Positions 35,344 to 46,500 of a stretch of 64,000 nucleotides of DNA are shown here, piece after piece. The stretch lies in contig NC_084664.1 of NCBI RefSeq assembly GCF_028389875.1, positions 134,269,966-134,333,965 of the forward strand, given 5' to 3'. This DNA comes from Rhea pennata. Taxonomy: Eukaryota; Chordata; Aves; Rheiformes; Rheidae. The notes beneath the pieces are model-generated. The model was not told the DNA's origin and did no database searches. It saw only the letters and a program-made list of their open reading frames with translations. Numbering within the stretch: position 1 is the stretch's first letter; the number at the start of each line of letters is the position of its first letter. The translations under genes and the position numbers were made by a program.

Positions 35344-36967
35344 GGAAATACTGCTCTTCTAGAGTGTTCAGATGGGAGTCAGAAAAACCTGGCTCCAGAG
35401 CTGCCCGAAGCATAGCTTTTTTAGCTCATGTCATATGCCCAGGGTGCCCAAGTAATCATTAGTGGGAAATAAAATACCAAGTACTGCCAGCATTGAAAAA
35501 AAGGTCTCCCAGACCCTTCTAGTTAGAAGAGAGCTCTTAAGAACCAGCTATTAAAACAACTTTGCAACTCTCCTTGCAGTTTCTTTTCCATGATGGGGGA
35601 ACTCTTCAGTTTTCCTCAGGATTACTGGTACATAAAGCTCAAAGTCTTTACAAATAGAACTTGATGCAACTGTATTGGTAGTGAACACAATAGTGACCAT
35701 TGGTTTGTATTTTAGTAAAGATCAAAAATTGCTACCATTGCTCAGATCCCAACTAATCCTTCCCACTGAAGTGAACACATTGGGACTTTTAAGCACAAAT
35801 GTCATGATTTTAACTACACTAAGCTGACATCTTCACTCTTACAACGATAAACATCCATTCTTTGCAGAATACTTTAAAACATTTTATTAAAGCAATAATC
35901 AAAGACTCATTCACAAAGCTGGGGGGGGCCTGTTGTGGTCTCTGCTGCCCAGAATCATACCCTAAATATGCAACACTTCATGTTTTGGATGTGGCTATTC
36001 ATCACCAGATTAAGTACATAACAGTACCGAAGAAATTACCAAATTCTTTCTGCCAATCAGCTCATGCTCTGAAACATGATGTTTCCCCTTTCCATTTTTC
36101 ACCATCCAGGGCAAATACAGGTGTCAAACCTTATTTATAGTACTGGCATTCACACCACCCTGACAGTATAGTCTTGAATTAGATGTAGATAGTATTCATA
36201 TCTAATGCAGAGCCTTTAAGAGTGACAAAATGGTGTAAAAGTTGCATAGCATAAATGAAAACTAACCCCTTATCTTCTTACTATTGAAGAAAGTTTGAAT
36301 TCTTATTAATTGTATTGCAGAATATTATTGACATTGGTTTTATAATGCAATTAAGCATTTTCACAAAGGTAAATCACATTTTAAAATCAAAAGGTATATT
36401 ACCATCTTAATGCCCTCCTTCCAGAAAGCAAAGTGCATTGCCCAATTCATCTGCCAATCTCTAATACCCAAATATTACTAATACTTTGTTTTTCTTCATA
36501 AAGATACATTAAAATGATTTATTTCAAATCTGTAATACACAAGAACAAAGACCCTACTGGGATTTTCCTGCCAAATGAAACAAAAGATACCTTTCAAAAT
36601 CTAATATATGCAACATAATATTCCTTGATTTTTAATTCATATTAAACATGGTGAGGGGACACGAATTCCTCTTGAAACTTTGCAGTTAAGTGTTCAGTTA
36701 AAAGTAACTTTAACAAATCTCTTAAACCTCAGCACGATTCAATCACCATTCTCAATATCACCTTTTAAAAATACTGGTACAACACCAGTTGTACCTCTTA
36801 TATGCTATTTTTTAACAATAAACCACTTCTACTCTTCCCATCTGAGCTATTTCATTCTTTTGTCCCTTCACAACTTTGGAGACTATCATTCAACTGAGCG
36901 CAGTATTACATTTCATGCTTTTCTGTGACAACGAATGAATCTAATTTTATGCCCAAAGTAAATGTAC

Positions 36968-37107
36968 CTGTTCACTGAGCTGTATGACTTGAGTTTCCAA
37001 ATCTTTATCTGATTTGGATGCTGAACTGCTTGGTGCAGCTTTTTTTGCTGAAGATGGGCGAGAAGGTGTTGATCCTGGTTTAGAAGCTGGACTGGACTTA
37101 GCAGCAC
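36968..37107 (-). CDS. MAPRE2: MAPRE2 exon: serine/proline-rich linker
   Basis: A 140-bp exon: two bases complete a Gly codon, then 46 codons follow. It encodes AAKSSPASKPGSTPSRPSSA, then KKAAPSSSASKSDKDLE and TQVIQLSEQ. This is the flexible basic Ser/Pro linker between the calponin-homology and EBH domains, ending at the start of the coiled coil. Phases agree with both neighbours, and acceptor (TTTTCAG) and donor (GTACAT) are present. The linker differs from human mainly by Ser/Ala/Pro exchanges, as is usual for this fast-evolving part of the family. Confidence 0.97.
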
Positions 37108-37380
37108 CTGAAAAGTACAGTACGTAAATAATAATCAAGATTTATCCTCATAATAAATGCATTCCTAGTAACCTGATACAGAGATAAAAGTATTCAAATT
37201 TACAAAAATGTCATTCTCACTGTTGCTTCAAGTTTACAGCGGAAAAGTCACTGCTGTATCTTAGGAAAAGTAAATTTCCTAGCCGTTTTGCTTTGCGCTT
37301 GTTACTGAAAATGAAGAAACTGAATTTAAAAGTCAAAATAAGAGTATAAAGTTCCCTTAGTTGTTAGAAGCTTCAGCATT

Positions 37381-37402
37381 AAAAAAAAAAAAAAAAAAAA
37401 AA
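37381..37402. repeat. poly(A) run
   Basis: About 22 uninterrupted A bases. Confidence 0.9.
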
Positions 37403-38196
37403 GACAATACTCCCCAGCCTAATATTTAATAGACGTATGTATCTTCAAATCCACTGGAGAAAGACAGACTTGAAATAAAGCCAACTCAACTGCCTCAAAG
37501 CTTTCCTCATTTTCAAATGTAAACCATCACCAAGACAAGAGCATTAAAATTCAGACAGCGCGAGCAAAATTAAACCCATCAGTGAACTCACAGTTGCCAT
37601 AGTGACCAAGACATCAGTGTTGATCTGCTTAGGTTTTGTTATTTGTTTTTAATTACTTGCGCTGCCAGTCCAACAGAAGCCAGAGCAACATCTCTTCCAG
37701 CAAAAGCGGCAACTAACAGGTGCAAGCAGGAGCTCGCTCACAGGCACGCAAGCAGAGAAGCGTTTCTGTGCGAGGCTGCGTAGCATCTCCACACGACCCT
37801 CGCGCAGCGCTGGCTCTGCCCTTCCGCCTCCCCGCGACCCGTCCGACAGCAGCTTCGATTTAGCCCCTCGACGGCCGTACGCACGTGCCCGGCTCGCAGC
37901 TTTCCACCCTGCCTCCTCTTCCCACGAGCACTCTGCTCTGACTCCTAATCTTTTCCTCCTCCCTTCCCGTTAGAAGTGAATTTCAGATGCAGCGACCATA
38001 CTTCTGGTGCAAAAATTCCTTGAGTTCAGAAGAGAGAACGAACCAACCCCCCAGCCCTGTCTCCCACCTACTTTGCGCATTGAGCAGCCACGTGAATCAG
38101 AGTTTACCACTGCTTCTTGCAAAGACCAAAATGCAGATGTCTGGATCTGCTGATGGGCTCCATGGCCATCTCCTGTAATCAGTTGCCAGCTCTGAG

Positions 38197-38234
38197 CTAC
38201 ACTCCTTAAAATAATCTACACTTCTTAAAATAAT
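38197..38234. repeat. 19-base tandem duplication
   Basis: The unit CTACACTCCTTAAAATAAT is followed directly by a copy with one change (C to T). Confidence 0.9.
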
Positions 38235-40152
38235 CATGCAAGATTTTTTTTCTTTTACAAATTGATGACTCCAACCCAGCAACTTCGACTTCTAAATCCT
38301 TATAAATTACAGGCACACCAAGTCACCTCTAGCCGGTTTCAGTTAGAGTACACAGACTGGCCAAGCTGGGTAAAATTCAGTGTTGCCTACATGCCTGAAA
38401 TTATATGTCTTTTAATATCATGCTTAGACCAGCAACAAACATGTAATTTGTGGCAAAACAGTAGAACTGCCAAGATCTTTTGCTGCTATTTCTTTTTTTT
38501 GGCAATCTCAAACTTTAGCACCCTGCTTTTATTTCTATATTTTCAGAATATATTTTCACCAACCAAAACTAAAATGTTTAAGAAAAGGATTGTTAAGGCG
38601 CTCTCAAAGCCAAGAAAATAACTTTCACTTGTACTGGCAGATAAATAAAAGAGAGCAAAAATATCAAAAGATGCAAGATAACATTCTAGTTATATCCTCA
38701 GGTTATTATTTTTTACTGTAGTCTATATCTGCAATAAGCAGTTAGGATCTCGACCGAAAATTAAATGTTGTAAACATGCTAGGGACCTTCAGATGTGAAA
38801 CCTCACTTGGTGCAAATAGCTTCTCCCTCTGGCTCCCCTACACTTGTACATAAAAGCAGCACTGGACTTTCTCTCTAGGCAACAAGCGGCTCTGCATAAG
38901 CACAGGACAAGTTGCTGAGCCTTTAGGGCAGCACCCCTGGCCTAGGAGCTCTTCACCACGTCCTCCGGAGATCACGGTGCAGGACCTGAGCGAGGCACTG
39001 AACGTTGCTCGCTCGGATGTTCAACAGCCTTGTGAAGCAAGCTTGTTTTCTGTAGCTTGGGGTACTGATCACCAAAAGCAGAAGCTTTTTGTACATCCCT
39101 TTTTAACCTGCAGAGAGTGTAAGGACAGAGCAGGCATGAAAATTTAATCCACAGATATTCTAATTGCAGCTGAGACACCCTCCCAGGGTGTGCTGAGCAA
39201 GCTCACATCACCACTGTCTGCGGACAGAGAGAACATGATAGCACCAAACACACTGCAAGATTTTCTGCCCTCCTTTTGAAGCAAAAATCCTTTTGAATCT
39301 CTATAGTCAAGTGTTACAAAGCTTTATAAAGTCCCAACAAATCAAAAGAAGTTGACTTTTGCTTCACTGCTCAGGATCAGCTCCTGTTTCAGTAATGCAG
39401 TTAAAAGCCAGCTACATAATCTCAGTATTCCAGACACGATCAGTGACAGCTGGCTAGAAATTAATTGCAACATAAAATGCCCAGGGATTTCTAATTTAAA
39501 ATTCTCTGAATTAAAAACAAAACAAAACAAAACACAAAGGCATAGAAACCTTTACTGCACACGTATTCTAAAACGTCAGTTATAGAATCAGTTCAGAGGT
39601 AACTCTCCTAATTTGTATTAGAACCTTAGAATTAAAGGATGCAGGTTGAAAGAATACTTCAGTGCAAAATGCTTGAGACAGTTAGGTATCTAAATGCAGG
39701 TGAAAGATTTTGATAGACATAATGACTTTGCTATAAAGCACCACTATGCCTTTGCAGTCAGTTACTGCAAGTGTGCAGTAACTCCTAATTCACTGCTCAG
39801 AGATGCTATGTTATCCAAGCAGTTTCATCTCCCTCAATGTAAGATCTTCTATGAAGATATTTATTATCTATCTGCAAAAAATTCAATTCCTAGTGGTGGC
39901 GATTATATCTTCAGCAAGACTTTTCAGATATCCCATGTGATCAATGTCACACAAAGAAAAGTAGTGCATTTTTTAGCATGCACAGCAGTGCATGAAGTTC
40001 TATTTACATATTTTGAGAAAGGCCAAAATTCTTCATACAAATATCGTATAACAAACACTTTTTACTGAGCACTGAGAGAATCAAATCATAGTCAGTGCCT
40101 TAGGTGTTACCCATTACTAACTTCTAGTCAAACTTACTTTTAAGTGTTCAAA

Positions 40153-40902
40153 ACGGGAAGTGCAGAGTCCTCCCTGGGGGAAGAATAACCCTATGTACCA
40201 GTACAGGCTGGGAGCTGACCTGCTCGAAGGCAGCTCTGCAGGGAAGGACCTTGGGGTCCTGGTGGACAACAAGCTGACTGTGAGTTAGCAGTGAATAATC
40301 ACAGCAAAGGTGCTCAACAACCTCCTGGGCTGTTGCCAGCAGGTTGAGAGAGGCGATTCTTCCCGTCTATTCAGCACTGTTGAGCCCACATTCGGAGTGC
40401 TGTGTTTAATGCTGAGCTCCCCAGTACAAAAAAAGACACGGGAGCTACTGGAGCAAGTCCAGTAAAGGGTCACAAAGCTGATGAAGGGACTGGAGCATCT
40501 GTTATATGAGGAGAGGCTGAGAGAGCTGGGACTGCTTAGCCTGAAGGACAGAAGGCTCAGGGGGATCTTGTCAACATATATAAATGCCTCATGGAGAGGA
40601 GTAGAGACAATGGAGCAAAATTCTTGTCAGTGGTGCCCAGGGAGAGTACAAGGGGCAACAGGCACAAACTGACACACAAGCAAATTCTGTCTGAACACAA
40701 GAAAACTCCTCTTCACTGTGTGGGTGACCGAGCTCCAGAAAAGGTTGCTCAGAAAGGTTAGATTCTGAATCCTTGGAGACACGCAAAACCCAACTGGTCA
40801 CAGTACTAGGCAACCTGCTGTAGGCGACCCTGCTTGAGCACAGGGGTTGGACCAGACAATCTCCAGAGGTCTCTTCCAGCCTCAACTAATCTGTGATTCT
40901 GT
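40153..40902 (+). mobile_element. CR1 LINE 3' part, older copy
   Basis: Degenerate CR1 ORF2 C-terminal sequence followed by the CR1 3' end. Recognisable are a [15 protein letters not shown] frame, the LHTNKLT-like segment and a GGACCAGACAATCTCCAGAGG motif, then a TCTGTGATTCTGTG tail. It is more diverged than the copies at 14.7-17.5 kb and 41.1-42.6 kb and belongs to another subfamily. At the equivalent of the [10 protein letters not shown] segment it reads NNPMYQYRLG, without the extra G that breaks the other two copies. Confidence 0.92.
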
Positions 40903-41106
40903 GAAAATTTCCATTACAGCATGCTCTGATTTGAGATCAATACAGGCTCTAATCATATATATATATTTTTTCAAGTATCATAGCTGCTTCAATTAGCACC
41001 TCAATAACTTTTTACATCTGCCAAGTTCACACTAGTGGAGATAAGAAAAGCAAGTTAACTTCCAACCTTACTGATTCTATGATTTAGCACTGACTGTTTC
41101 CAAAGA

Positions 41107-42648
41107 CAGAATCACAGAGTGGGTAAGGCAGGAAAGGACCTCTGGAGATCATCTAGCCCAACCTCCCTGCTCAAGGAGGGTCTCCTAGAGCATGTTAGAC
41201 AGGATTGCATCCAGGCAGGCCTTGAAGATCTCCAAAGGAGACTCCACAACCTCTCGGGGCAACCTGCTCCAGGGCTCCGTCACTCTCACAGGGAAGAAAT
41301 TCCCCCTCACGGTCAGGCAGAACTTCCTGTGCTTCAATTTCTGCCCATTGCCTCTTGTCCCATCACATGGGACAACTGAAAAGAGTTTGTCTCCGTCCCC
41401 TTGACACCCTCCCTTCAGGTACTTATACACATTGATAAGATCCCCCCTCAGGCTTCTCTTCTCCAGGCTAAACAGGCCCAGCTCTCGCAGCCGTTCCTCA
41501 TAGGGCAGGTGCTCCAGCCCTCTGATCATCTTCGTAGCCCTACACTGGACTCTCTCCAGCGGCTCCATGTCTCTCTTGTCCTGGGGAGCCCAGAACTGGA
41601 CACAGGACCCGAGATGAGGCCTCCCCAGGGCTGAGTAGAGGGGCAGGATCACCTCCCTCCACCTGCTGGCAACACTCTTCCCAATGCAGCCCAGGAGACC
41701 ATTGGCCTTCTTGGCCACAAGGGCACATTGCTGGCTCATGGTCAACTTGTTGTCCACCAGCATGCCCAGGTCCTTCTCTGCAGAGCTGCTCTCCAGCAGG
41801 TCAGCCCCCAGCTTATACTGGTTCCCCAAGATTATTTCTCCCTAGGTGCAGGACCCTGCACTTGCCCTTGTTGAACCTCAGGAGGTTCCTCTCTGCCCAG
41901 CTCTCCAGCCTGGCCAGGTCTCTCTGAATGGCAGCACAGCCCTCAGGTGTGTCAGACACTCCTCCCAGCTTGGTATCATCCCCAAACTTGCTGAGGAGGC
42001 ACTCTGTCCCCTCATCCAGGTCACTGATGAGGAAGTTGAACAAGACTGAACCCAGTACTGAGCCCTGAGGGACACCACTAGCTACAGGCCCCCAGCTAAA
42101 CTCTGCACCACTGATGATGACCCTCTGAGCTCTGCCTTTCAGCCAGTTCTCAATCCACCTCACTGTCCACTCGTCTAACCCACACTTCCTGATCTTATCT
42201 AGGAGGATGTTATGGGAGATAGTGTCAAAAGCCTTGCTGAAGTCAACGTACACAACGTCCACCGCTCTCCCCTCATCTACCCAGCCAGTCATTCTATCAT
42301 AGAAGGCTCTCGGATCGGTTAAGCAGGATTTGCCCACGGTGAATCCATGCTGACTACTCCTGACCACCTTCTTTTCCTCCATATGTCTGGAGATGACATC
42401 CAGCATGAGCTGTTCCATTGCATTTGCTGGGATAGAGGTGAGGTTGACCAGCCTGTAGTCTCCTGGTCCTCCTTCTTGCCCTTTTTGAAGACTGGAGTGA
42501 CACTGGCTTTCTTCCAGTCCTCAGGCACCTCTCCAGTTCTCCATGACTGTTCAAAGATGATGGAAAGTGGCCTGGCAATAACGTCTACCAGCTCTCTCAG
42601 TACCCATGGGTGCATCCCATCAGGGCCCATGCATTTGTGAACGTCAAG
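41107..42648 (-). mobile_element. CR1 LINE, RT domain to 3' end
   Basis: On the minus strand, from 42648 downward, come the end of the linker (MGPDGMHPWVLREL), then the RT domain with [21 protein letters not shown] and FGDDTKLG, then the C-terminal ORF2 part ([13 protein letters not shown] to the SNML end) and the CR1 3' terminus beside 41107. It is 5'-truncated. Frames break near 42420 and 41825, so no complete protein is made. It is the same subfamily as the copy at 15.3-17.5 kb: long stretches of the deduced protein are identical and the same frameshift is shared. It lies antisense to that copy and in the sense of MAPRE2. Confidence 0.96.
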
Positions 42649-43456
42649 TTTGCAAAAATGTTTTTGTTCTTCTATTGAAGCAAGTCAGATGAAACAGTTC
42701 TGCGAAGCATTACAGTTTTCTATTTTTGGTGCTCTAGAAACAATTAGTAGTTAGCCCCATCATAATTACATATTTCCTCCACAGTTCAGCCTTATTACTC
42801 TTTTTGTTAAAAATAGAGGTTTCACACACAGATCTACAGTTCTGAGATTTAAAACAGTAAAAATGTGGCACTGTAGAAGTTTTGTGTACAAACAAAGCTA
42901 AGCTTAGAATTCCAAATCACTTTGTATTACAAATGTGGTCTTATAGACTAGAGACTTATTTACTGCTGGAGGCAAATCTTCCTTGAAGTGTTATGAGTAA
43001 CTAGCATGCTGTTAAATATTTATGTAAAATTCCATGAAAACATGTGCACAACTGCAGTGTGGAAATGCATGAAGACAGTGTGGAGAGCAATGGAAACCCT
43101 GAGCAAGCATCAGACTTGACTGACTCCTCACGACCAGTGCTTCGATGGAATTTGAGAATGATCTGCTGTATATCTTCGGTCAAATTTAAGGACTTTATAA
43201 AACCTAACGTATTCCATACAATTCCTGACACATGCCACAAAAGCAAAAACAAAAAGGCAAAGAGCCCCAAGTCAGAAGCTTACACTCTAAAAAGAAATAA
43301 AATAGTCCCAAAGGCCACAGAGCTAACGCTTTCTTCACGAGCTAAGCAAAAAGTCTCTCTCCAGTTTAAACAAGTGAGAACAGTAAGTAAATTCATATTT
43401 ACACATGCTTATTGTCATAACTACTCAGGGATGCAAGAGACTCCTCAGATTTGGGA

Positions 43457-43506
43457 TGCTTAACGGGACAAGTGATGACAAGTGATGCTTAATGGGAACG
43501 AGATGA
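43457..43506. repeat. Diverged tandem duplication
   Basis: GATGCTTAACGGGAC and GATGCTTAATGGGAAC occur in tandem, with AAGTGATGAC between them and a related AGATGAC after the second. Confidence 0.7.
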
Positions 43507-46500
43507 CCCTGGACAAAACCCGACTCGACCTCTGGCACTCCAACACGCAGCAGCACAAGTGCTCAGTTATTTTGTGCTCTCCTCAACTCCTCCATGGCAG
43601 TCAGATCCCTCTGGCTCGTCAGCTCTCCTGCATCCACTGCTGCTGGTCACAGTGCAGTCTGATGAGCTCTCTCATCATCCCTGCCAGAGAGCTGGCAAAG
43701 AAAAGTTTGTATGAATACTTGCAATTGAAGCTTCTTTTACAGATTTCAAGGTGAGAACTCATAATGGAGTCTACTCGTCGCATGAAAAGGTTTCACTGAT
43801 GGTGCAGCCTCCTGGCTCATCTTTAATGGAAGCAGATTTCAGAGATGGTAGCTAACCATGGCCTTCTCCCTATCGCAAACCAAGACTTTTGCTATTTAAA
43901 ATAATCAAAATGTTAATGGTGAACATTAATTGTTCCTAAATGATATCTCCGCTTTCTCTTGAAAAAAATATTTAAGCAGGGAAGTACAGCGTATGAAACC
44001 TACCTGGCACAGGCCTGACAGAAGAAAACATTTTAAAAACTAAATCCTCTGAAAAAGCTACATTTTATAAAATTCTGCAACTATCTGGCTAGCTGTCAGA
44101 AGCAAGCAGTCTCAAAAGGGAAAACAGAAAGAAAACATGCAGAGAGAATCACACTGATATATGAAGTATCATGGAAAGCAAAGTAGACACTCAAACTTAG
44201 GTGGAGCTTTCACCACTTTCTCAAACGCTGTCGTCTTTCCAGATGACACTGTCGTCTCTCCCAGACCTTCGGGCCTGCACTGCCGACAGTGCTGCTATCC
44301 GCTCTAAATCCCCCGTCTCAACGGGTTTAAAAATTAAACTCTCCCCACGCTGGCAGAGCGAGTGTGCCTATACTAGGCCGGAGACGCTTTCCTCCTCACC
44401 TTGCCAGGCCAGCCCCGTCACCGCACGCGCTGCTCCCGCTGCGCGGCGCGGTTCTTCGCTCTCGCGTGAACCGGGCACAAAAGCATTCCCAGTTCGTCAC
44501 CTCCCAGCTCTCGCTGTCTTCAGCTCTGCCGCACAGCTCCGGAGCAACGTATCACAACGGGCAGATGTTAACGTTGCAAACATCGACTGCTGGCGGTGTT
44601 CCCACACGAGGGGGCAGGTTTTGGTGGAAAGCAAAGGAAGAAGTAGTCTTGGAAGGGCTCTCTAGTCTCTAAGACTCTTAACACTAACTGCTAAAGCAAA
44701 GGCTGCTTTTCGTTAAGCACATTTATTCCTCGAAATTAATTTAGAGCACATCTGCCACAGTAGGATACACCATGTCTCTAGAAAATCAGGGTTTTCCCTA
44801 CATAATCGGCTCTTCGATGGCATATGCATTATATATAAAACATTCGTGGACAAACAGTTCATTCTGCCCTGGTTATTTTCCCCGTCACAGAGTGATTATT
44901 TTTAGCCCTCATGTGATCCTCCAGTATTTTCCAGCTCTGCTTTAGTCATCCTGCTCTCACAGAATATTTCAAACTAAAAAGTCTAACAGCCTTCAGATCT
45001 CAGAACCTCTTACATTTTTAGCTTACTATGTAAATAATTAATTTTATTAGGCTCCATATTTATCCATATAACACTCTGCATCCATACAGAAAACAGTGCT
45101 CTGTGTAGATTTGCTCTGATATACAGGAATACTTACATAAGACACTGAGCTACAACCCTGACTACCTGATATTTCAATCTGATCAGATGAAGCTTTCAGT
45201 TATTTTCTCCCAGGAGAATCAGAATTGGTGCAAAGAGCAACGCACTGATATTTTAATCCCTTACAATAATTTTGGCTCTACATCTGCAGGTTGTTTACCG
45301 CTTAGAGAAAAGCAGAGGTTTTAAGAGAACATCTAAAGGCTCAGAGCTGGCAGATGGCACCGTACGTAAGAGCAGCTGTGGTACTGTTGGCAGGAAGCCT
45401 GTAATGGTGGTCCGTGCTGTTGGTACCAATCCTTAGAGGATGAGAACAGATTCACTCCCCTCGCAGGCGCTGCTACCTGGCAATCCTTCGTGCAGAAGAC
45501 TGTTTCTACAGGGAGCCTTTTATATACGTTATCGAAGTCATGCACCCTCCATACGCCTGTCAGCTTCACAACAAATTGGATCCGTCCCTCAAGGAAGAGG
45601 CAAGGCAACATGAGGGTGGCAGAGAAGATTAGTTGCAGGGAACTATTTATGCCTCCATTTTCGAGCTGCATTATCCGTGACCTCCACTGACTCTTCAGAC
45701 TGATCGCCTTTTGACGGAGTAGGGAAATGCTTGTTGGAATGCCGATTAACCCAAAACCTGGTGCGTTTTCAGTTTTCTCCAAGTTTTTGAGTTCTTTCTG
45801 TTTACTTCACTTTTAAAAATGTTTTTAAGACCAAAACCATCACTTGCACAGCTACAGGTAAATACTCACTAATACAGTTACCAGATACCATGGGTCTACG
45901 AAGCTTCAGCATCAGCTTAAAACAACCTAAAATAATTCCTCCTCAGGACAGCTACCTTTCGGGGTTAGCTTTCATAGCAGCCTTTAGAGAATTTGCAATT
46001 TTTTTTTTAATTGAGAAACTGTTATATCTAGTCTACCTCTGAAAAGACAGCGTTAGAACAGAGTGTTGTAAACTAGTTGCGCATAATTGAAGAGATTAGC
46101 ACCTCTTAAATCACTCAAAAACAAAGCTCTGGCAAACGGTACTGCAACAGTTATTCTATAGACAATACAAACCATCTGAAAGACATTTCAAATTACTTTA
46201 GTAGTAGCTAAATATATTACTCCTCTAAAAATCATATATTTGATCAATTTAGAATATTTAAAGGTCAATAATAAAAAGATACAACGTCATCTAATGTCCA
46301 TACGCCTGCTTGCTCCTAACATTAAACAGATGACCACATTTAGGTATGTCTCTACCACACTGTTTAAAAACTTTTGGATTAGGTTAAAAGAAGTGCTAGT
46401 TTCTTTATCTCACTGTTGCTCTTTTCTGTTTTGTTAATAAACAAGATCACACTAACATTTAAAAACTTCAGCGTTAATGCAAAATAAATCACATAAAAAT

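Larger units (their letters stand above)
32332..36967 (-). other. MAPRE2: MAPRE2 intron with CR1 fragment and CpG patches
   Basis: An intron of about 4.6 kb. It holds a short CR1 3' end (34466-34598), CpG-enriched patches at about 33590-33700 and 34270-34440, and a nested inverted repeat at 35254-35343. No additional exon is recognised. Confidence 0.9.

Noticed and set aside
39694..40068. 124-codon plus-strand open frame before the CR1 copy
   Set aside because: There is no recognisable similarity or CR1 motif, and it is antisense to MAPRE2 in an intron. The length is compatible with chance.
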